Part shown: positions 34,223 through 44,686 of the stretch, piece after piece
Position numbering within the stretch: position 1 is the stretch's first letter
Layout: the number at the start of each line of letters is the position of its first letter
Origin: Candidatus Methanoperedens nitratireducens
GTDB lineage: Archaea; Halobacteriota; Methanosarcinia; Methanosarcinales; Methanoperedenaceae
Direction of reading: 5' to 3'
NCBI GenBank assembly: GCA_020724545.1
Contig: DYGR01000021.1
Coordinates: 1 to 51,095, forward strand
DNA: 51,095 bases
Notes under the pieces: model-generated
The model's input: only the letters and a program-made list of their open reading frames with translations
The model's database searches: none
Told to the model about the DNA's origin: nothing
Position numbers and translations under genes: made by a program

Positions 34223-37200
34223 ATGGGGAACTTAAAATATCCGGGGCTGCTGCTTGTATTACTGCTGCCTGCTCTAATTAGCGGCGCATCGGCAGCAGTA
34301 TATGTAGAGAATGCATCAATATTTAATCTCAGCCTGAACACTGCGCCTGTGGAGCTTAATAGTTCATTCGATAGTGTCCAGCCCAGGATTTTCACAGAAC
34401 ATGCTGGTTCTCTACTCTGGCTAAATTTAAGCAAAGCTCCAGTTGAGCTTAACAGTTCATTAAATGCTGTTAGACCCAGGATATTCACTGAGCACCTGGA
34501 TACAATAATGAAGAACAACTTAAATAAAACTCCAGATGCTCTTAATAGCTCTTTGGCTCAAATCAGACCCCGGATATTTGCTGAACACCTGGATTCTCTC
34601 CTGATAAATAGCCTGGATGATACTCCCAGCGCACTTGATTCTTCTCTTAGTACTATTAGGCCGAGGATATTTACCGAACACCTTGATGCTCTCCTGAAGA
34701 GCGATCTCTCTGATACCCCAGGTGAATTAGATGCAAGCACAGCCTTGACCAGGCCGAGAATATTCACAGAGCATGTCGATTCTCTGCTTGTGTCACAGCT
34801 TAATGTCACCCCATCTGAGCTTGATAGTTCAGTAGGACAGGTTAAACCTAGGATTTTTATAGAATCCGCAGACATGCTGTGGTTCAAGTCGCTCATCAAT
34901 ATCACTCCAGACACAACCCCACCTGATAGTGTTGCTAATCTGAATGCATATTCTGCAGGCGCAACATGGATCAACTGGACATGGGATAACCCGAATAACA
35001 CAGACTTCGGGCATGTGATAATATATTTGAATGGAGCCTGGAAAGCGAACACATCGGCGGATCATTTCAATGCTACAGACCTGAGTCCGGATACGACCTA
35101 TGAAATTGGTGTCAAGACTGTAGATATATGGGGCAATGTGAATGAAAGTCTGGTTACGGATACGGCAAAGACGCTTGGAGATATTGTAGATACCACGCCG
35201 CCCGCATCGGTATCCAATCCAAGTACAACCGCAGGCAACTTCTATATAAACAACACCTGGGTTAATCCAGAAGATGCTGATTTCAGTTATGTATGGTTCA
35301 GGTATAGCAATGATACTACACTTCAGAACGTTAGTAATCCTACGAACTACCTGAATCTCACCTGGTCACCACATTATACCCAGAATATCAGTGCTCAGAC
35401 TGTGGATAATTCTGGTAACGTTAACCAGACGAAAGTATGGTTCAATGCAACTATACCGAACAATGCACCGGTACAAGCAGCAATTGGAGACAAGATAGTA
35501 ACCGAGGGAGATCTATTGACCTTCAGTGTGTCAGTCACAGATGCTGACTCAGATACAATAACATACGGTACAAATGCAACAGGAGGCTCACTTAATCCCG
35601 CAACAGGGGAATATTCATGGCAGACAGGCAGCGGCGATTCAGGGATATACGTCTGGTACTTCAATTCAAGCGACGGCTTTGGCGGTGTAGCTAGTGAAAC
35701 TATAACGATAACAGTAACTGTGAGTGCACCAACAGAATATATCCCGCCAGATCCAGTGAACCTTGCCAGCACGCAAGGAAACTTCTGGATCAACCATACA
35801 TGGCAGGCAGGAGCAGGCAATGCAACAGATAGTTATAACGTAAGTGTGAATGGCGTCTGGACAAACGGAACAACCAATACTTATTCTAATACATCAGTTG
35901 GTCCGCATGGATGGAGCAATATAACTGTATGGGCTTACAACAATTCAGGAAGCGGAAGTTTAAGTTCAGCCTCAGTATCACAGAACACACAGGTTGCAAA
36001 CAATGTCCCGATTCAAGAGCCAATTGGGGATAAGACCATAGATGAAAATCAGCCTCTGCAGTTCACAGTATCGGCTACAGATGCAGATTTAGATACAATA
36101 ACATATGGCACTAATGCCACAAAGGGAATCTTCAATACAACTACAGGTGAGTTCTCATGGACTCCGGGGTATGGAGATGCAGGAGTTTATGTCTGGTATT
36201 TCAATTCAAGCGATGGCTATGGCGGTGTAGCTAGTGAAACTATAACCGTAACTGTGAATGGTATATCAATTACATCTTCATTACCTGTAACTGATCCCAC
36301 CACTACAGTGGGTACAGCCCAGACATTTGAAATAAACCTTAACAGAATTGCAGATGTTACCTGGTATATCGATGGCTCAATGGTTCAGAATAACTTAAGC
36401 GCTATATCTGCATATTATACCAACTCAACGGCAGACATAGGAGTGTACAACATTACTGTAACTGCCAGTGATAACTATGATTCAGTCTCAAGAACATGGA
36501 GCTGGACTGTTACAGAGCAGCCTACTTATAATGTAAGCGGCTATGTATTCGATAATTATGGTTTGGGATTAGCAGATGTAGATGTCTTGGTGCATAATGG
36601 CAGTCACCAGAACACCACTATAGCATCTGGTTACTATCTGATAACTGGTCTGCTTAATGGCACGTATAACTTCAGCTATTCTAAAGTCGGATTTGACACT
36701 GGTTATTTAGAAGTAACAATTAGCGGCGCAGATATCATAAATGTGAATAAGATGATCTATGATACTATACCGCCTGCTCAGGTTACTGGGTTGATAAACG
36801 ATACTCCGACACAGACGACAGTTAACCTTAGCTGGAACCCAATAACAGATGCAAACTATTACCAGGTATTCAGAGATTTCACCAGTTTTGGATATACACA
36901 GAATACTTACTGGAACGATACAGGATTAACTGCCGATACCTTATATGAATATGTGATCAGAGCTAATGATTCATATAACAACTGGGGTCAAAACTCATCA
37001 ATTTTAAGCATTAATACTGCTCCTGCTGCTGATACTACACCGCCAGCAGGTCCTGTTCGCAACATCAACAAGGGCACCAGCTACACTACCATTCAAGCTG
37101 CTATAGACGATGCCAGCCCGGGCGATGAGATACAGGTGGACAGCGGAACGTATTATGAGAACGTGAATATAACCAAACAGTTAGTTCTTCGTGGTATTGA

Positions 37201-40200
37201 TAATGGTGGCGGGATGCCTGTAGTGGATGCAAGAATGCTTGGGAGCGCTATGAACGTCACTGATGATGGGGTGATAATCGAAGGATTCAGCCTGGTCAAC
37301 ACCAGTTGGGGTAACTGGCCAGACTATAATGCTGGATTGAAGGTCATATCCAACAACAATGTTATTCAGAATATTAACGCCTCGAATAATGTAGCATATG
37401 GTATCTATTTACAATACTCTAATAATACCATTTTACAAAATAGTTCTGCAAATAATAGTTACTACGGCATTTATGTTAGCCATTCTAATAATGTTACTCT
37501 CACAGAAAATACTGCCATATTTTATAATTCTTACGGAATAGTTCTTTCTTACTCGAATGATAGTAATTTGGAAAGAAATATTGCTTCAAATAATTATAGA
37601 GGATATTCAAGTAGTACTGGTATCAGAGTAGAGTATTCCAATAACAATACTATACGTGGTAATACTGCTACAAATAACTCTGATTGGTACGGTGGTTACG
37701 GCATTTATCTTTACTCATCAAGTTATAATTTCATCGTTGATAACAATGCCTCAAATAATGGTGGTTCGTACTATTCCTATTATGATGGAACAGGTGTCTA
37801 TATAGGATGGAACTCTAGTTATAACGTATTAATAAACAACACTGCTAATAATAATACCAACACAGGCATAGCTCTATCAGGCTCAAGCAATAGTACATTG
37901 CAGAGTAATTTAATGTCAGGTAACCGCTACAATTTTGGAGCCGGAGGTTACAACAACATTGATACAAGCAACCTTGTTGATGGAAAACCGATTTTCTACC
38001 TTGTAGGTGCTTCTGATACTATAATTGATTCATCCTCTAATGCAGGCACAGTTTACTGTATCGGCTGTAATAACATAACGGTAAAAGACCTGATCCTAAT
38101 AAACAACAGCAATGGCATTTACTTCTATAAAACCAACAACTCTAAAATACAAAACAATTATCTCAGAAATAATGGATATGGAATCTATATTGACTTGTCA
38201 AGTAACAATAACACTATTAAAGGCAATAATATCACCAATAACCAAAATAGCATGAATATAGCATCTTCCAGTAGTAACATCATCGTTGGCAATATAATCA
38301 ATAGCAGTGGCATTTCACTCTCTGGTTCCAGCAACAATACCATTGGCAGTAATACGCTCACCAACTCAGATCAGGCTGTATATACCTATAACTCTAACAA
38401 CAATACAGTTGAAAGTAATAATGCTAGTAGCAATGGATATGGGATATGGCTTCAGAATTCCAGAAATAACACTCTCAAAAGCAATTTTTTTAGTAATAAC
38501 AAATATAATGGCATTTCACTCTCTGGTTCCAGCAACAATACAATTATAAGAAACAACATCAGCAGTAACAACTTTAATGGTATCTCCATCTACTCCTCCA
38601 GCAACAACACCCTCTATCAGAACAACCTTGTTAACAATACTAATTATAACGCCTACGATTACGATGGCAAAAACCAGTGGGACAGCGGCACTTTAGGAAA
38701 TTATTACAGCAATTTTGACGAGCATTCAGAAGGGTGCTCAGACTTAAATGGTGATGGCATTTGTGATTCGAAATATTCGATTCCAGGCGGCAGCAGTGTG
38801 GACAGGTATCCGCTGACTAAACCCTGGGTACCAACACCAAACATCGGACCTGTTCATAATATCAACAAAGGTATTAATTACACAAGCATACAAGCAGCTA
38901 TCAATGACGCCAGTCCGGGTGATGTGATACTTGTAGACAATGGAACCTATTTTGAGAATGTAAATGTGAACAAACGGCTCACCCTGCGCGGCATAGACAA
39001 TGGCAGCGGTATTCCAGTAGTAGATGGAAGAATGATGGAAAGTGCGATCAGGATAACTGCAAATGGAGTGATGCTTGAAGGATTTGATGTTAGGAACAGT
39101 AGCTCAGGGATTTATGTTAGCTCTAATAATGTTATACTTAGAAATAACAGCGCTTCGAACAACTACCAGGGCATCTATCTAAGATATTCCAACAACAATA
39201 CACTCAGCAATAACACAATGAGTTTGAATAAAAACTACGGAATCTATTTAGAGATTTCCACTAACAACACGTTAACCAGTAACAATATTTCAACAAACAT
39301 GCGAGGACTTTTTGTATGGGGTAATAAAAAAGAAGATTTTAATAATAATATCGACTCCACAAACAAAATAAACGGCAAGCCTGTATACTATATATTTGAC
39401 CAGGAAAACGTTGTATTGGATCAAATAGACGCCGGTCACCTGTCTTTAGCTTACTCATCAAATTTGATAATTAAAAACAGTAATATTAGTGGTGACGGGG
39501 TTAGTTTACTATACTCTGGTAACAACGCACTTAGCTACAACACTGCTGATTCAAATTGGATAGGAATTCTCTTAGTTTCTTCTTTCAACAACACGCTAAG
39601 CGGCAATAACGCTTCGAACAATGACTACGGAGTCTATCTGTATTATTCTAATAATAATACGATAAGCCAAGGTACATCAAATTTGAATAATCAGTTAGGA
39701 ATATATCTATATAATGCTAAAAATAACACATTGAATGATAATAATATCTTGAACAATCAATATGGGGTCTATCTATCTTCTTCTAATAATAACAGCTTTT
39801 TCCATAATAATTTCATAAACAATACAAATCAAGCTATAGATGATAGTTATAACAATACATGGGACAACGGCTATCCTTCCGGCGGCAACTACTGGAGCGA
39901 CTACGCAAACTCGGATAATTTAAGAGGTCCACATCAAGACTATCCACCAGCAGATGGCATCGGGGACGTTCCTTATAACATAAGCGGCAGCGCAGGTGCA
40001 AAGGATAATTATCCATTTATGAAAGAGAATGGGTGGTTCGAGAACATTATACCGCCTGATAGTATTACAGAGCTTAACGTATCATCTTTAGGAACATCGT
40101 GGATAAATTGGACATGGAAAAATCCTGACAACATAGATTTCAGCCATGTGATTATTTATGTTAATGGCATTTTACAGAAGAATGTCACTTTACCTGTAAA

Positions 40201-43200
40201 CTATTACAATGCGACTGACCTGACTGCGGATACCGAATATACGATTGGCACACACACGGTTGACTTGAGTGGAAATATCAATCAGACGTGGGTTAATCAT
40301 ACTGCAAGGACAGCGCTGGCTGCAGTTGTGGATACCACGCCTCCAGCAAGTGTTACGGATTTGCATGCATATTCTGCAGGCGCGACATGGATAAACTGGA
40401 CGTGGACTAACCCTTCAGACCCCGACTTTGACCATACTATGATATATCTGGATGGAAGCTTCGCGGCCAATGTAAGTGAAACATATTATAATGCGACTGA
40501 TCTACAGCCAGGTACTATACACACAATCAGCACTCGCACCGTAGATATAAGTGGGAATGTGAATCAGACGTGGGTTAATAATACAGCGATTACAGCAGGT
40601 CACTTACCTGGCGGTCTGAATATTAATGTATACAAACCTGAAGATTATTCTGTCTATCCAGTCGGAGAGAAGTTAAGGTTCGAGATTGATGTTCAAGATG
40701 CTGCTGGGAATCCGGTTGTTTCTGGGATCTCAGCCTATGCTGTTCTCACAGATCCTAATGATATATCAAAACAGGTTATACTGTCAAAAGATGCCGATAA
40801 CTTGACCGGCGAATACATTGTTAGCAGAGAGGATGCTCGCGGCATCTGGACAATCAATATAACAGCTTATAATGATACTAATAGCGGTCAGGCATCTGTA
40901 AAGCTGTTGTTTACAGGTGCTTACTTTATCCAGCCCAGCAGTGATAAGCGATCATATATTTTTGGCGAGACTGCGAACTTCACTGCCAGAGTAGCGAAAC
41001 CTGGGGACATACCTCAAACCCTAACTGACAAGAACCTGAGTCTGAATCTATCAATATATCCCCTCAACAGCTCAATACCTGTATTGGAATCGGTTGAGAT
41101 GATGTTTAATAATACTGCTGGGGAGTTTTACAGAAATGTAGATACAAGCCTGCTCGGACCCGGCCTGTTTACAGTATTGTTTATTGGAAACGATACCTCA
41201 GGTGATATTGAAGTTGCAAGTCTATCGATTGGAGTCTCTGAGGACTTTACCGTAACTGTGGGTACGGACAGGACATATTATGATAGGGATGAACCTGTTA
41301 GCATTTATGGAAGTGTTAGGTTTGATAATAACAGTCCACTTTCAAATGCCAATATAAGCCTTCAGGTAAACCTGCAAGGTTTCACACGATCGTATTCAAC
41401 AATTACAAACGGAGCAGGTGAGTTCAACTATACGTTCCAGCCATTTGCAGTCGAAGCTGGCAACTATACAGTAAAAGCTACTGTGACAAACATTGGACTG
41501 TTGAGAACGGCTGAGAACTATTTCACAATCCACGGCCTATATTTATCTCCATCATCAGCTGCAGTCAACATGTCTGAGGATTCTACACAAATCATTAACT
41601 TCACGCTCTATAATCTGGGTGAAACGATATTAACAGGCATCACAGCAGGTGTGAAGGATCTTGACATATCTGATAACGTCTATATAATTATAGACCCCGC
41701 CAGTGTACCCACTGAACTTGGGCCTCATGAAAACGCGTCCATAACCCTGCAAATAAACGCAGGTAAACCTGTTCCTGATGAAGCAGTATTCCTTATAAAT
41801 GTTACAACCGACCAGATGTCAAATGAGTTCAGTGAACTGCATGTTAAATTGTTTCCACCAACTCCAATAGTGGCGCTTGAGCAAGATAACCTCATCATTG
41901 GCTTGAATAAAAACCAGACCGCTATAAAGACGGTCAAAATCTCGAATATAGGATATGGCGTCCTGCAAAATGTCACACTGCACCAGCCTGAACATAACTG
42001 GATGCGAATAACCTCAAATACCAGTCTCGGTAACCTCCAGCCGGGTGAAAACATCACATTTGATATTCATATTCAATCCTACAATGTAAATCTTGGAACA
42101 TACTATGATACAGTCAATATAACCAGCGATAACCATGAGACTGTGCAGGTTGATATTACTGCCTTTATAACCGATATGGCAAATGGCAGCCTGCTGTTCT
42201 ATGTCGAAGATGCTCTTGGTCGTAATATCAGTGAAGCGAATATCTTGCTCATTGATGAAACGACCTATCAGGAATATACAGCAATGACCAACTCCACTGG
42301 ATACGCTCTCATCAGCGGCCTTCCAGCCGGTCGTTACATCTACGAGGTTAGTCCCATTGATCAAAATATACTGCCTCAGCTTGGTTCGGTAGTAGTTGAG
42401 CCGATGGATATCCCGAAGAAGATCAATGTAACCTTGCAAGTTTCGTTCATCGACTTCGAATGGGATATAATACCAACAAGCATAGAGGACTGGTATCAGA
42501 TAATTCTCAGGATGAGATTTGAGACGGATGTACCTGTTCCAATCATAATAGCATTTCCGCCGTACCTTGAATATGACCTGAAACCCGGAGAAGTTAGATA
42601 TGAAACACTTACAGTAGCCAATCTGGGTCTGGTTTCAATTTATAATGTCTCAATCACATCAGCTATCAGTGGCAACGTTAAATTCACACCTATGGTATCT
42701 CAGATAGAGGAAATAAAAGCGAAGAGCAGCGTACAGTTGCCCTACATAGTAGAACTTTCCTCTACTGCTGACACATGCCAGAGATTTTCTGGCAGAGTGG
42801 ATATAACTGGTAAATACTTGCATTTCATAGATGGAAGGGCAGTTGCCAGTTATGCTGGAACGACAGTTCCGCTGGTTGTTAGAACGCCCAATATATGCGG
42901 TCCTCCCATCATTGAAAAAGGTTCGATAGCAGGTATGGTTACAAATGCAAGCGACGGCGCTCCTATATATGAAGCTGTAGTAACTGTAAAGGGTCGTTCT
43001 AACAAGACGGATGGCTCTGGTGATTATACAATAAATGGTATACCCGTAGGTATATACACAGTTACTGCTTCGAAAAAGGGATACTACGCATCTTCAAAAA
43101 CCGCTGCTGTAAGTAAAGATGCCACAACAATAGTCGACTTGCAGCTAGAGCCTATACCTGAAACCGCAATTACCACTGGTGCTGTAACTGGAACTGTTAC

Positions 43201-44665
43201 TGATTTAGATACTGGTGAGCGGCTTGAAGGAGCTTATATTGTTACAGATGGAGGTTATGCAACAACAGACCAGTCCGGCAGCTACACGATATTAGATGTA
43301 CCAACAGGCGTACGTAATGTAAGAGCCGAAAAAACAGGTTATTATTCTGCTTCAAAAAAAGTAACTGTGAATGAAAGCGATGTAACGATAGCTAACTTCC
43401 AGCTAAGTCGAATTGTTTTCCCACCGTTGCCTCCCATTCCTCAGCCAGATTTTTCATTTTGTATAAACGGTTATGGTGTTGGAATGACACCTGAACGCTT
43501 GAAAGATTTGCCCTGGTTGATTTGGATAAATAAAATAAATGAAAACACAACCGTTCGTCCAGCAGAGATAAAAGCAAGGAATAATAACATAGAAGGCGCC
43601 ATCGGATTGAGCGATGCCTTAGCAATAGCCTTTACTAAAAGTTTGGGTCTTGGTGATGTATTAAAATTGCGATTTAAGACTAAGATGGATATCGAAATAG
43701 ATTTAAAGAGTATGTTAGAAGAGGCTTATGGAAAAGAAATTCCCGCTTTTAAAATTTGGACTGGAACATTTGATCCTAAACAAATTAATCCGGAAGAAAT
43801 ATCGAGACTTAACTTAAATGAAATACCCACAAGCTATGGTGTTACTATTGGAGTTTCTCTGCCTGAGGTGACAGGTGGACTTGGAGGGCTTGTATTTGAA
43901 TATGGTCCTTATCCCCCTCCGGACAAGTTCAATTGTCTCTGGTTTATCCCCCTTGCATACTCGGAAGTTGATGGAGGAAGTATTAATATTGTGCTTCCTC
44001 CTTTGCCTGACTTTCCAGAATGGCCAGGTCTTCCAAATGGCGGTTCAGCTGATAGGAAGCCACCAAGACCGGTCATCACACATACCATACATGAGACGGT
44101 TATGCTTTCCATTTCTCAAAATGCAACCACGGAGCGCGATGCATTCTGGGCAGGCCTTGGTATTCGCAATAGAATGTCAGATAATAACATAGAGAATGTA
44201 AGAGTCAGGCTACAGATTACTGATGAAAATGGATTAAACGCCAATGAAAAATTCTTCATCAGAGCTCCCCAGCTTGATGGCATAAGTAATATCGATGGAA
44301 CTGGCAGGATATCCCCGCTCAAGCTTGCTAAAGCTCAGTGGCTGATCATTCCAAAGTCTGGAGCAGGCGGTACAAACGGACAAAAATATAACATTTCAGC
44401 AGATATTACATACAGTGTAGATGGGATCAGATTCGAGGTTTTAACTAAAAATATAGAGATACTGGTTAACCCCCAGCCTCAACTTACTCTTGATTACTAT
44501 ATTCCATCGGATGTTATTGCTAATAAACCGTTTAAACTTGCAGTCAGAGTAACAAACGATGGTTACGGCACGGCAAGGAACTTCTCAATAGACACAGCTC
44601 AGCCGGTTATATACAATCCCTCAGGACTGCTGATCGACTTTGAAATCATAAGGAGCGCTTTATAG
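34223..44665 (+). CDS. giant multidomain surface protein, N-terminal part (up to an in-frame TAG)
   Basis: 3480 aa with a signal peptide (LLLVLLLPALISGASA). Residues 26-230 are about six 31-residue repeats starting PRIFTEHLDSLL. Then come FN3 domains (231-409, 506-592, 851-938), cadherin/He_PIG-like Ig domains (411-502, 595-678), two NosD-type right-handed beta-helices (about 943-1536 and 1540-1936, each opening with a TTIQAA/TSIQAAI...DASPGD motif), two more FN3 domains (1941-2128), macroglobulin- and CARDB-like beta domains, and two carboxypeptidase-regulatory repeats (about 2901-3063). Sequons are very frequent. It would be an S-layer-associated adhesin or carbohydrate-binding protein. The stop TAG falls inside a beta domain, and coding resumes in the same frame at once, so this is probably only the first two thirds of one protein. 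Confidence 0.9.
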   Translation: MGNLKYPGLLLVLLLPALISGASAAVYVENASIFNLSLNTAPVELNSSFDSVQPRIFTEHAGSLLWLNLSKAPVELNSSLNAVRPRIFTEHLDTIMKNNLNKTPDALNSSLAQIRPRIFAEHLDSLLINSLDDTPSALDSSLSTIRPRIFTEHLDALLKSDLSDTPGELDASTALTRPRIFTEHVDSLLVSQLNVTPSELDSSVGQVKPRIFIESADMLWFKSLINITPDTTPPDSVANLNAYSAGATWINWTWDNPNNTDFGHVIIYLNGAWKANTSADHFNATDLSPDTTYEIGVKTVDIWGNVNESLVTDTAKTLGDIVDTTPPASVSNPSTTAGNFYINNTWVNPEDADFSYVWFRYSNDTTLQNVSNPTNYLNLTWSPHYTQNISAQTVDNSGNVNQTKVWFNATIPNNAPVQAAIGDKIVTEGDLLTFSVSVTDADSDTITYGTNATGGSLNPATGEYSWQTGSGDSGIYVWYFNSSDGFGGVASETITITVTVSAPTEYIPPDPVNLASTQGNFWINHTWQAGAGNATDSYNVSVNGVWTNGTTNTYSNTSVGPHGWSNITVWAYNNSGSGSLSSASVSQNTQVANNVPIQEPIGDKTIDENQPLQFTVSATDADLDTITYGTNATKGIFNTTTGEFSWTPGYGDAGVYVWYFNSSDGYGGVASETITVTVNGISITSSLPVTDPTTTVGTAQTFEINLNRIADVTWYIDGSMVQNNLSAISAYYTNSTADIGVYNITVTASDNYDSVSRTWSWTVTEQPTYNVSGYVFDNYGLGLADVDVLVHNGSHQNTTIASGYYLITGLLNGTYNFSYSKVGFDTGYLEVTISGADIINVNKMIYDTIPPAQVTGLINDTPTQTTVNLSWNPITDANYYQVFRDFTSFGYTQNTYWNDTGLTADTLYEYVIRANDSYNNWGQNSSILSINTAPAADTTPPAGPVRNINKGTSYTTIQAAIDDASPGDEIQVDSGTYYENVNITKQLVLRGIDNGGGMPVVDARMLGSAMNVTDDGVIIEGFSLVNTSWGNWPDYNAGLKVISNNNVIQNINASNNVAYGIYLQYSNNTILQNSSANNSYYGIYVSHSNNVTLTENTAIFYNSYGIVLSYSNDSNLERNIASNNYRGYSSSTGIRVEYSNNNTIRGNTATNNSDWYGGYGIYLYSSSYNFIVDNNASNNGGSYYSYYDGTGVYIGWNSSYNVLINNTANNNTNTGIALSGSSNSTLQSNLMSGNRYNFGAGGYNNIDTSNLVDGKPIFYLVGASDTIIDSSSNAGTVYCIGCNNITVKDLILINNSNGIYFYKTNNSKIQNNYLRNNGYGIYIDLSSNNNTIKGNNITNNQNSMNIASSSSNIIVGNIINSSGISLSGSSNNTIGSNTLTNSDQAVYTYNSNNNTVESNNASSNGYGIWLQNSRNNTLKSNFFSNNKYNGISLSGSSNNTIIRNNISSNNFNGISIYSSSNNTLYQNNLVNNTNYNAYDYDGKNQWDSGTLGNYYSNFDEHSEGCSDLNGDGICDSKYSIPGGSSVDRYPLTKPWVPTPNIGPVHNINKGINYTSIQAAINDASPGDVILVDNGTYFENVNVNKRLTLRGIDNGSGIPVVDGRMMESAIRITANGVMLEGFDVRNSSSGIYVSSNNVILRNNSASNNYQGIYLRYSNNNTLSNNTMSLNKNYGIYLEISTNNTLTSNNISTNMRGLFVWGNKKEDFNNNIDSTNKINGKPVYYIFDQENVVLDQIDAGHLSLAYSSNLIIKNSNISGDGVSLLYSGNNALSYNTADSNWIGILLVSSFNNTLSGNNASNNDYGVYLYYSNNNTISQGTSNLNNQLGIYLYNAKNNTLNDNNILNNQYGVYLSSSNNNSFFHNNFINNTNQAIDDSYNNTWDNGYPSGGNYWSDYANSDNLRGPHQDYPPADGIGDVPYNISGSAGAKDNYPFMKENGWFENIIPPDSITELNVSSLGTSWINWTWKNPDNIDFSHVIIYVNGILQKNVTLPVNYYNATDLTADTEYTIGTHTVDLSGNINQTWVNHTARTALAAVVDTTPPASVTDLHAYSAGATWINWTWTNPSDPDFDHTMIYLDGSFAANVSETYYNATDLQPGTIHTISTRTVDISGNVNQTWVNNTAITAGHLPGGLNINVYKPEDYSVYPVGEKLRFEIDVQDAAGNPVVSGISAYAVLTDPNDISKQVILSKDADNLTGEYIVSREDARGIWTINITAYNDTNSGQASVKLLFTGAYFIQPSSDKRSYIFGETANFTARVAKPGDIPQTLTDKNLSLNLSIYPLNSSIPVLESVEMMFNNTAGEFYRNVDTSLLGPGLFTVLFIGNDTSGDIEVASLSIGVSEDFTVTVGTDRTYYDRDEPVSIYGSVRFDNNSPLSNANISLQVNLQGFTRSYSTITNGAGEFNYTFQPFAVEAGNYTVKATVTNIGLLRTAENYFTIHGLYLSPSSAAVNMSEDSTQIINFTLYNLGETILTGITAGVKDLDISDNVYIIIDPASVPTELGPHENASITLQINAGKPVPDEAVFLINVTTDQMSNEFSELHVKLFPPTPIVALEQDNLIIGLNKNQTAIKTVKISNIGYGVLQNVTLHQPEHNWMRITSNTSLGNLQPGENITFDIHIQSYNVNLGTYYDTVNITSDNHETVQVDITAFITDMANGSLLFYVEDALGRNISEANILLIDETTYQEYTAMTNSTGYALISGLPAGRYIYEVSPIDQNILPQLGSVVVEPMDIPKKINVTLQVSFIDFEWDIIPTSIEDWYQIILRMRFETDVPVPIIIAFPPYLEYDLKPGEVRYETLTVANLGLVSIYNVSITSAISGNVKFTPMVSQIEEIKAKSSVQLPYIVELSSTADTCQRFSGRVDITGKYLHFIDGRAVASYAGTTVPLVVRTPNICGPPIIEKGSIAGMVTNASDGAPIYEAVVTVKGRSNKTDGSGDYTINGIPVGIYTVTASKKGYYASSKTAAVSKDATTIVDLQLEPIPETAITTGAVTGTVTDLDTGERLEGAYIVTDGGYATTDQSGSYTILDVPTGVRNVRAEKTGYYSASKKVTVNESDVTIANFQLSRIVFPPLPPIPQPDFSFCINGYGVGMTPERLKDLPWLIWINKINENTTVRPAEIKARNNNIEGAIGLSDALAIAFTKSLGLGDVLKLRFKTKMDIEIDLKSMLEEAYGKEIPAFKIWTGTFDPKQINPEEISRLNLNEIPTSYGVTIGVSLPEVTGGLGGLVFEYGPYPPPDKFNCLWFIPLAYSEVDGGSINIVLPPLPDFPEWPGLPNGGSADRKPPRPVITHTIHETVMLSISQNATTERDAFWAGLGIRNRMSDNNIENVRVRLQITDENGLNANEKFFIRAPQLDGISNIDGTGRISPLKLAKAQWLIIPKSGAGGTNGQKYNISADITYSVDGIRFEVLTKNIEILVNPQPQLTLDYYIPSDVIANKPFKLAVRVTNDGYGTARNFSIDTAQPVIYNPSGLLIDFEIIRSAL
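44663..44665 (+). other. in-frame amber codon splitting the giant gene
   Basis: 34223 and 44687 are in the same frame (10464 bases apart, divisible by 3). Only eight codons separate this TAG from the next start-like codon, and the peptide across the site (FEIIRSAL, then GENRSNSLKINFGDISPGE) reads as one domain. The combined frame is 5007 codons including the final stop. A nonsense mutation, a sequencing error, readthrough or pyrrolysine are the options. Confidence 0.9.
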
Positions 44666-44686
44666 GGAGAGAACAGAAGCAATTCA

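Noticed and set aside
38307-38549. 80 aa plus-strand frame with repeated MAFHSLVPATI
   Set aside because: It is an out-of-frame reading of duplicated beta-helix rungs.
37400-39800. Dense AACAAT/AATAAT-rich repeats as non-coding satellite
   Set aside because: They are the Asn-rich rungs of NosD beta-helices in an unbroken reading frame.
44663-44665. Firm call of a pyrrolysine residue
   Set aside because: TAG ends several genes here, including this gene's own 3' end, and no pyl genes are in the window; readthrough cannot be asserted.
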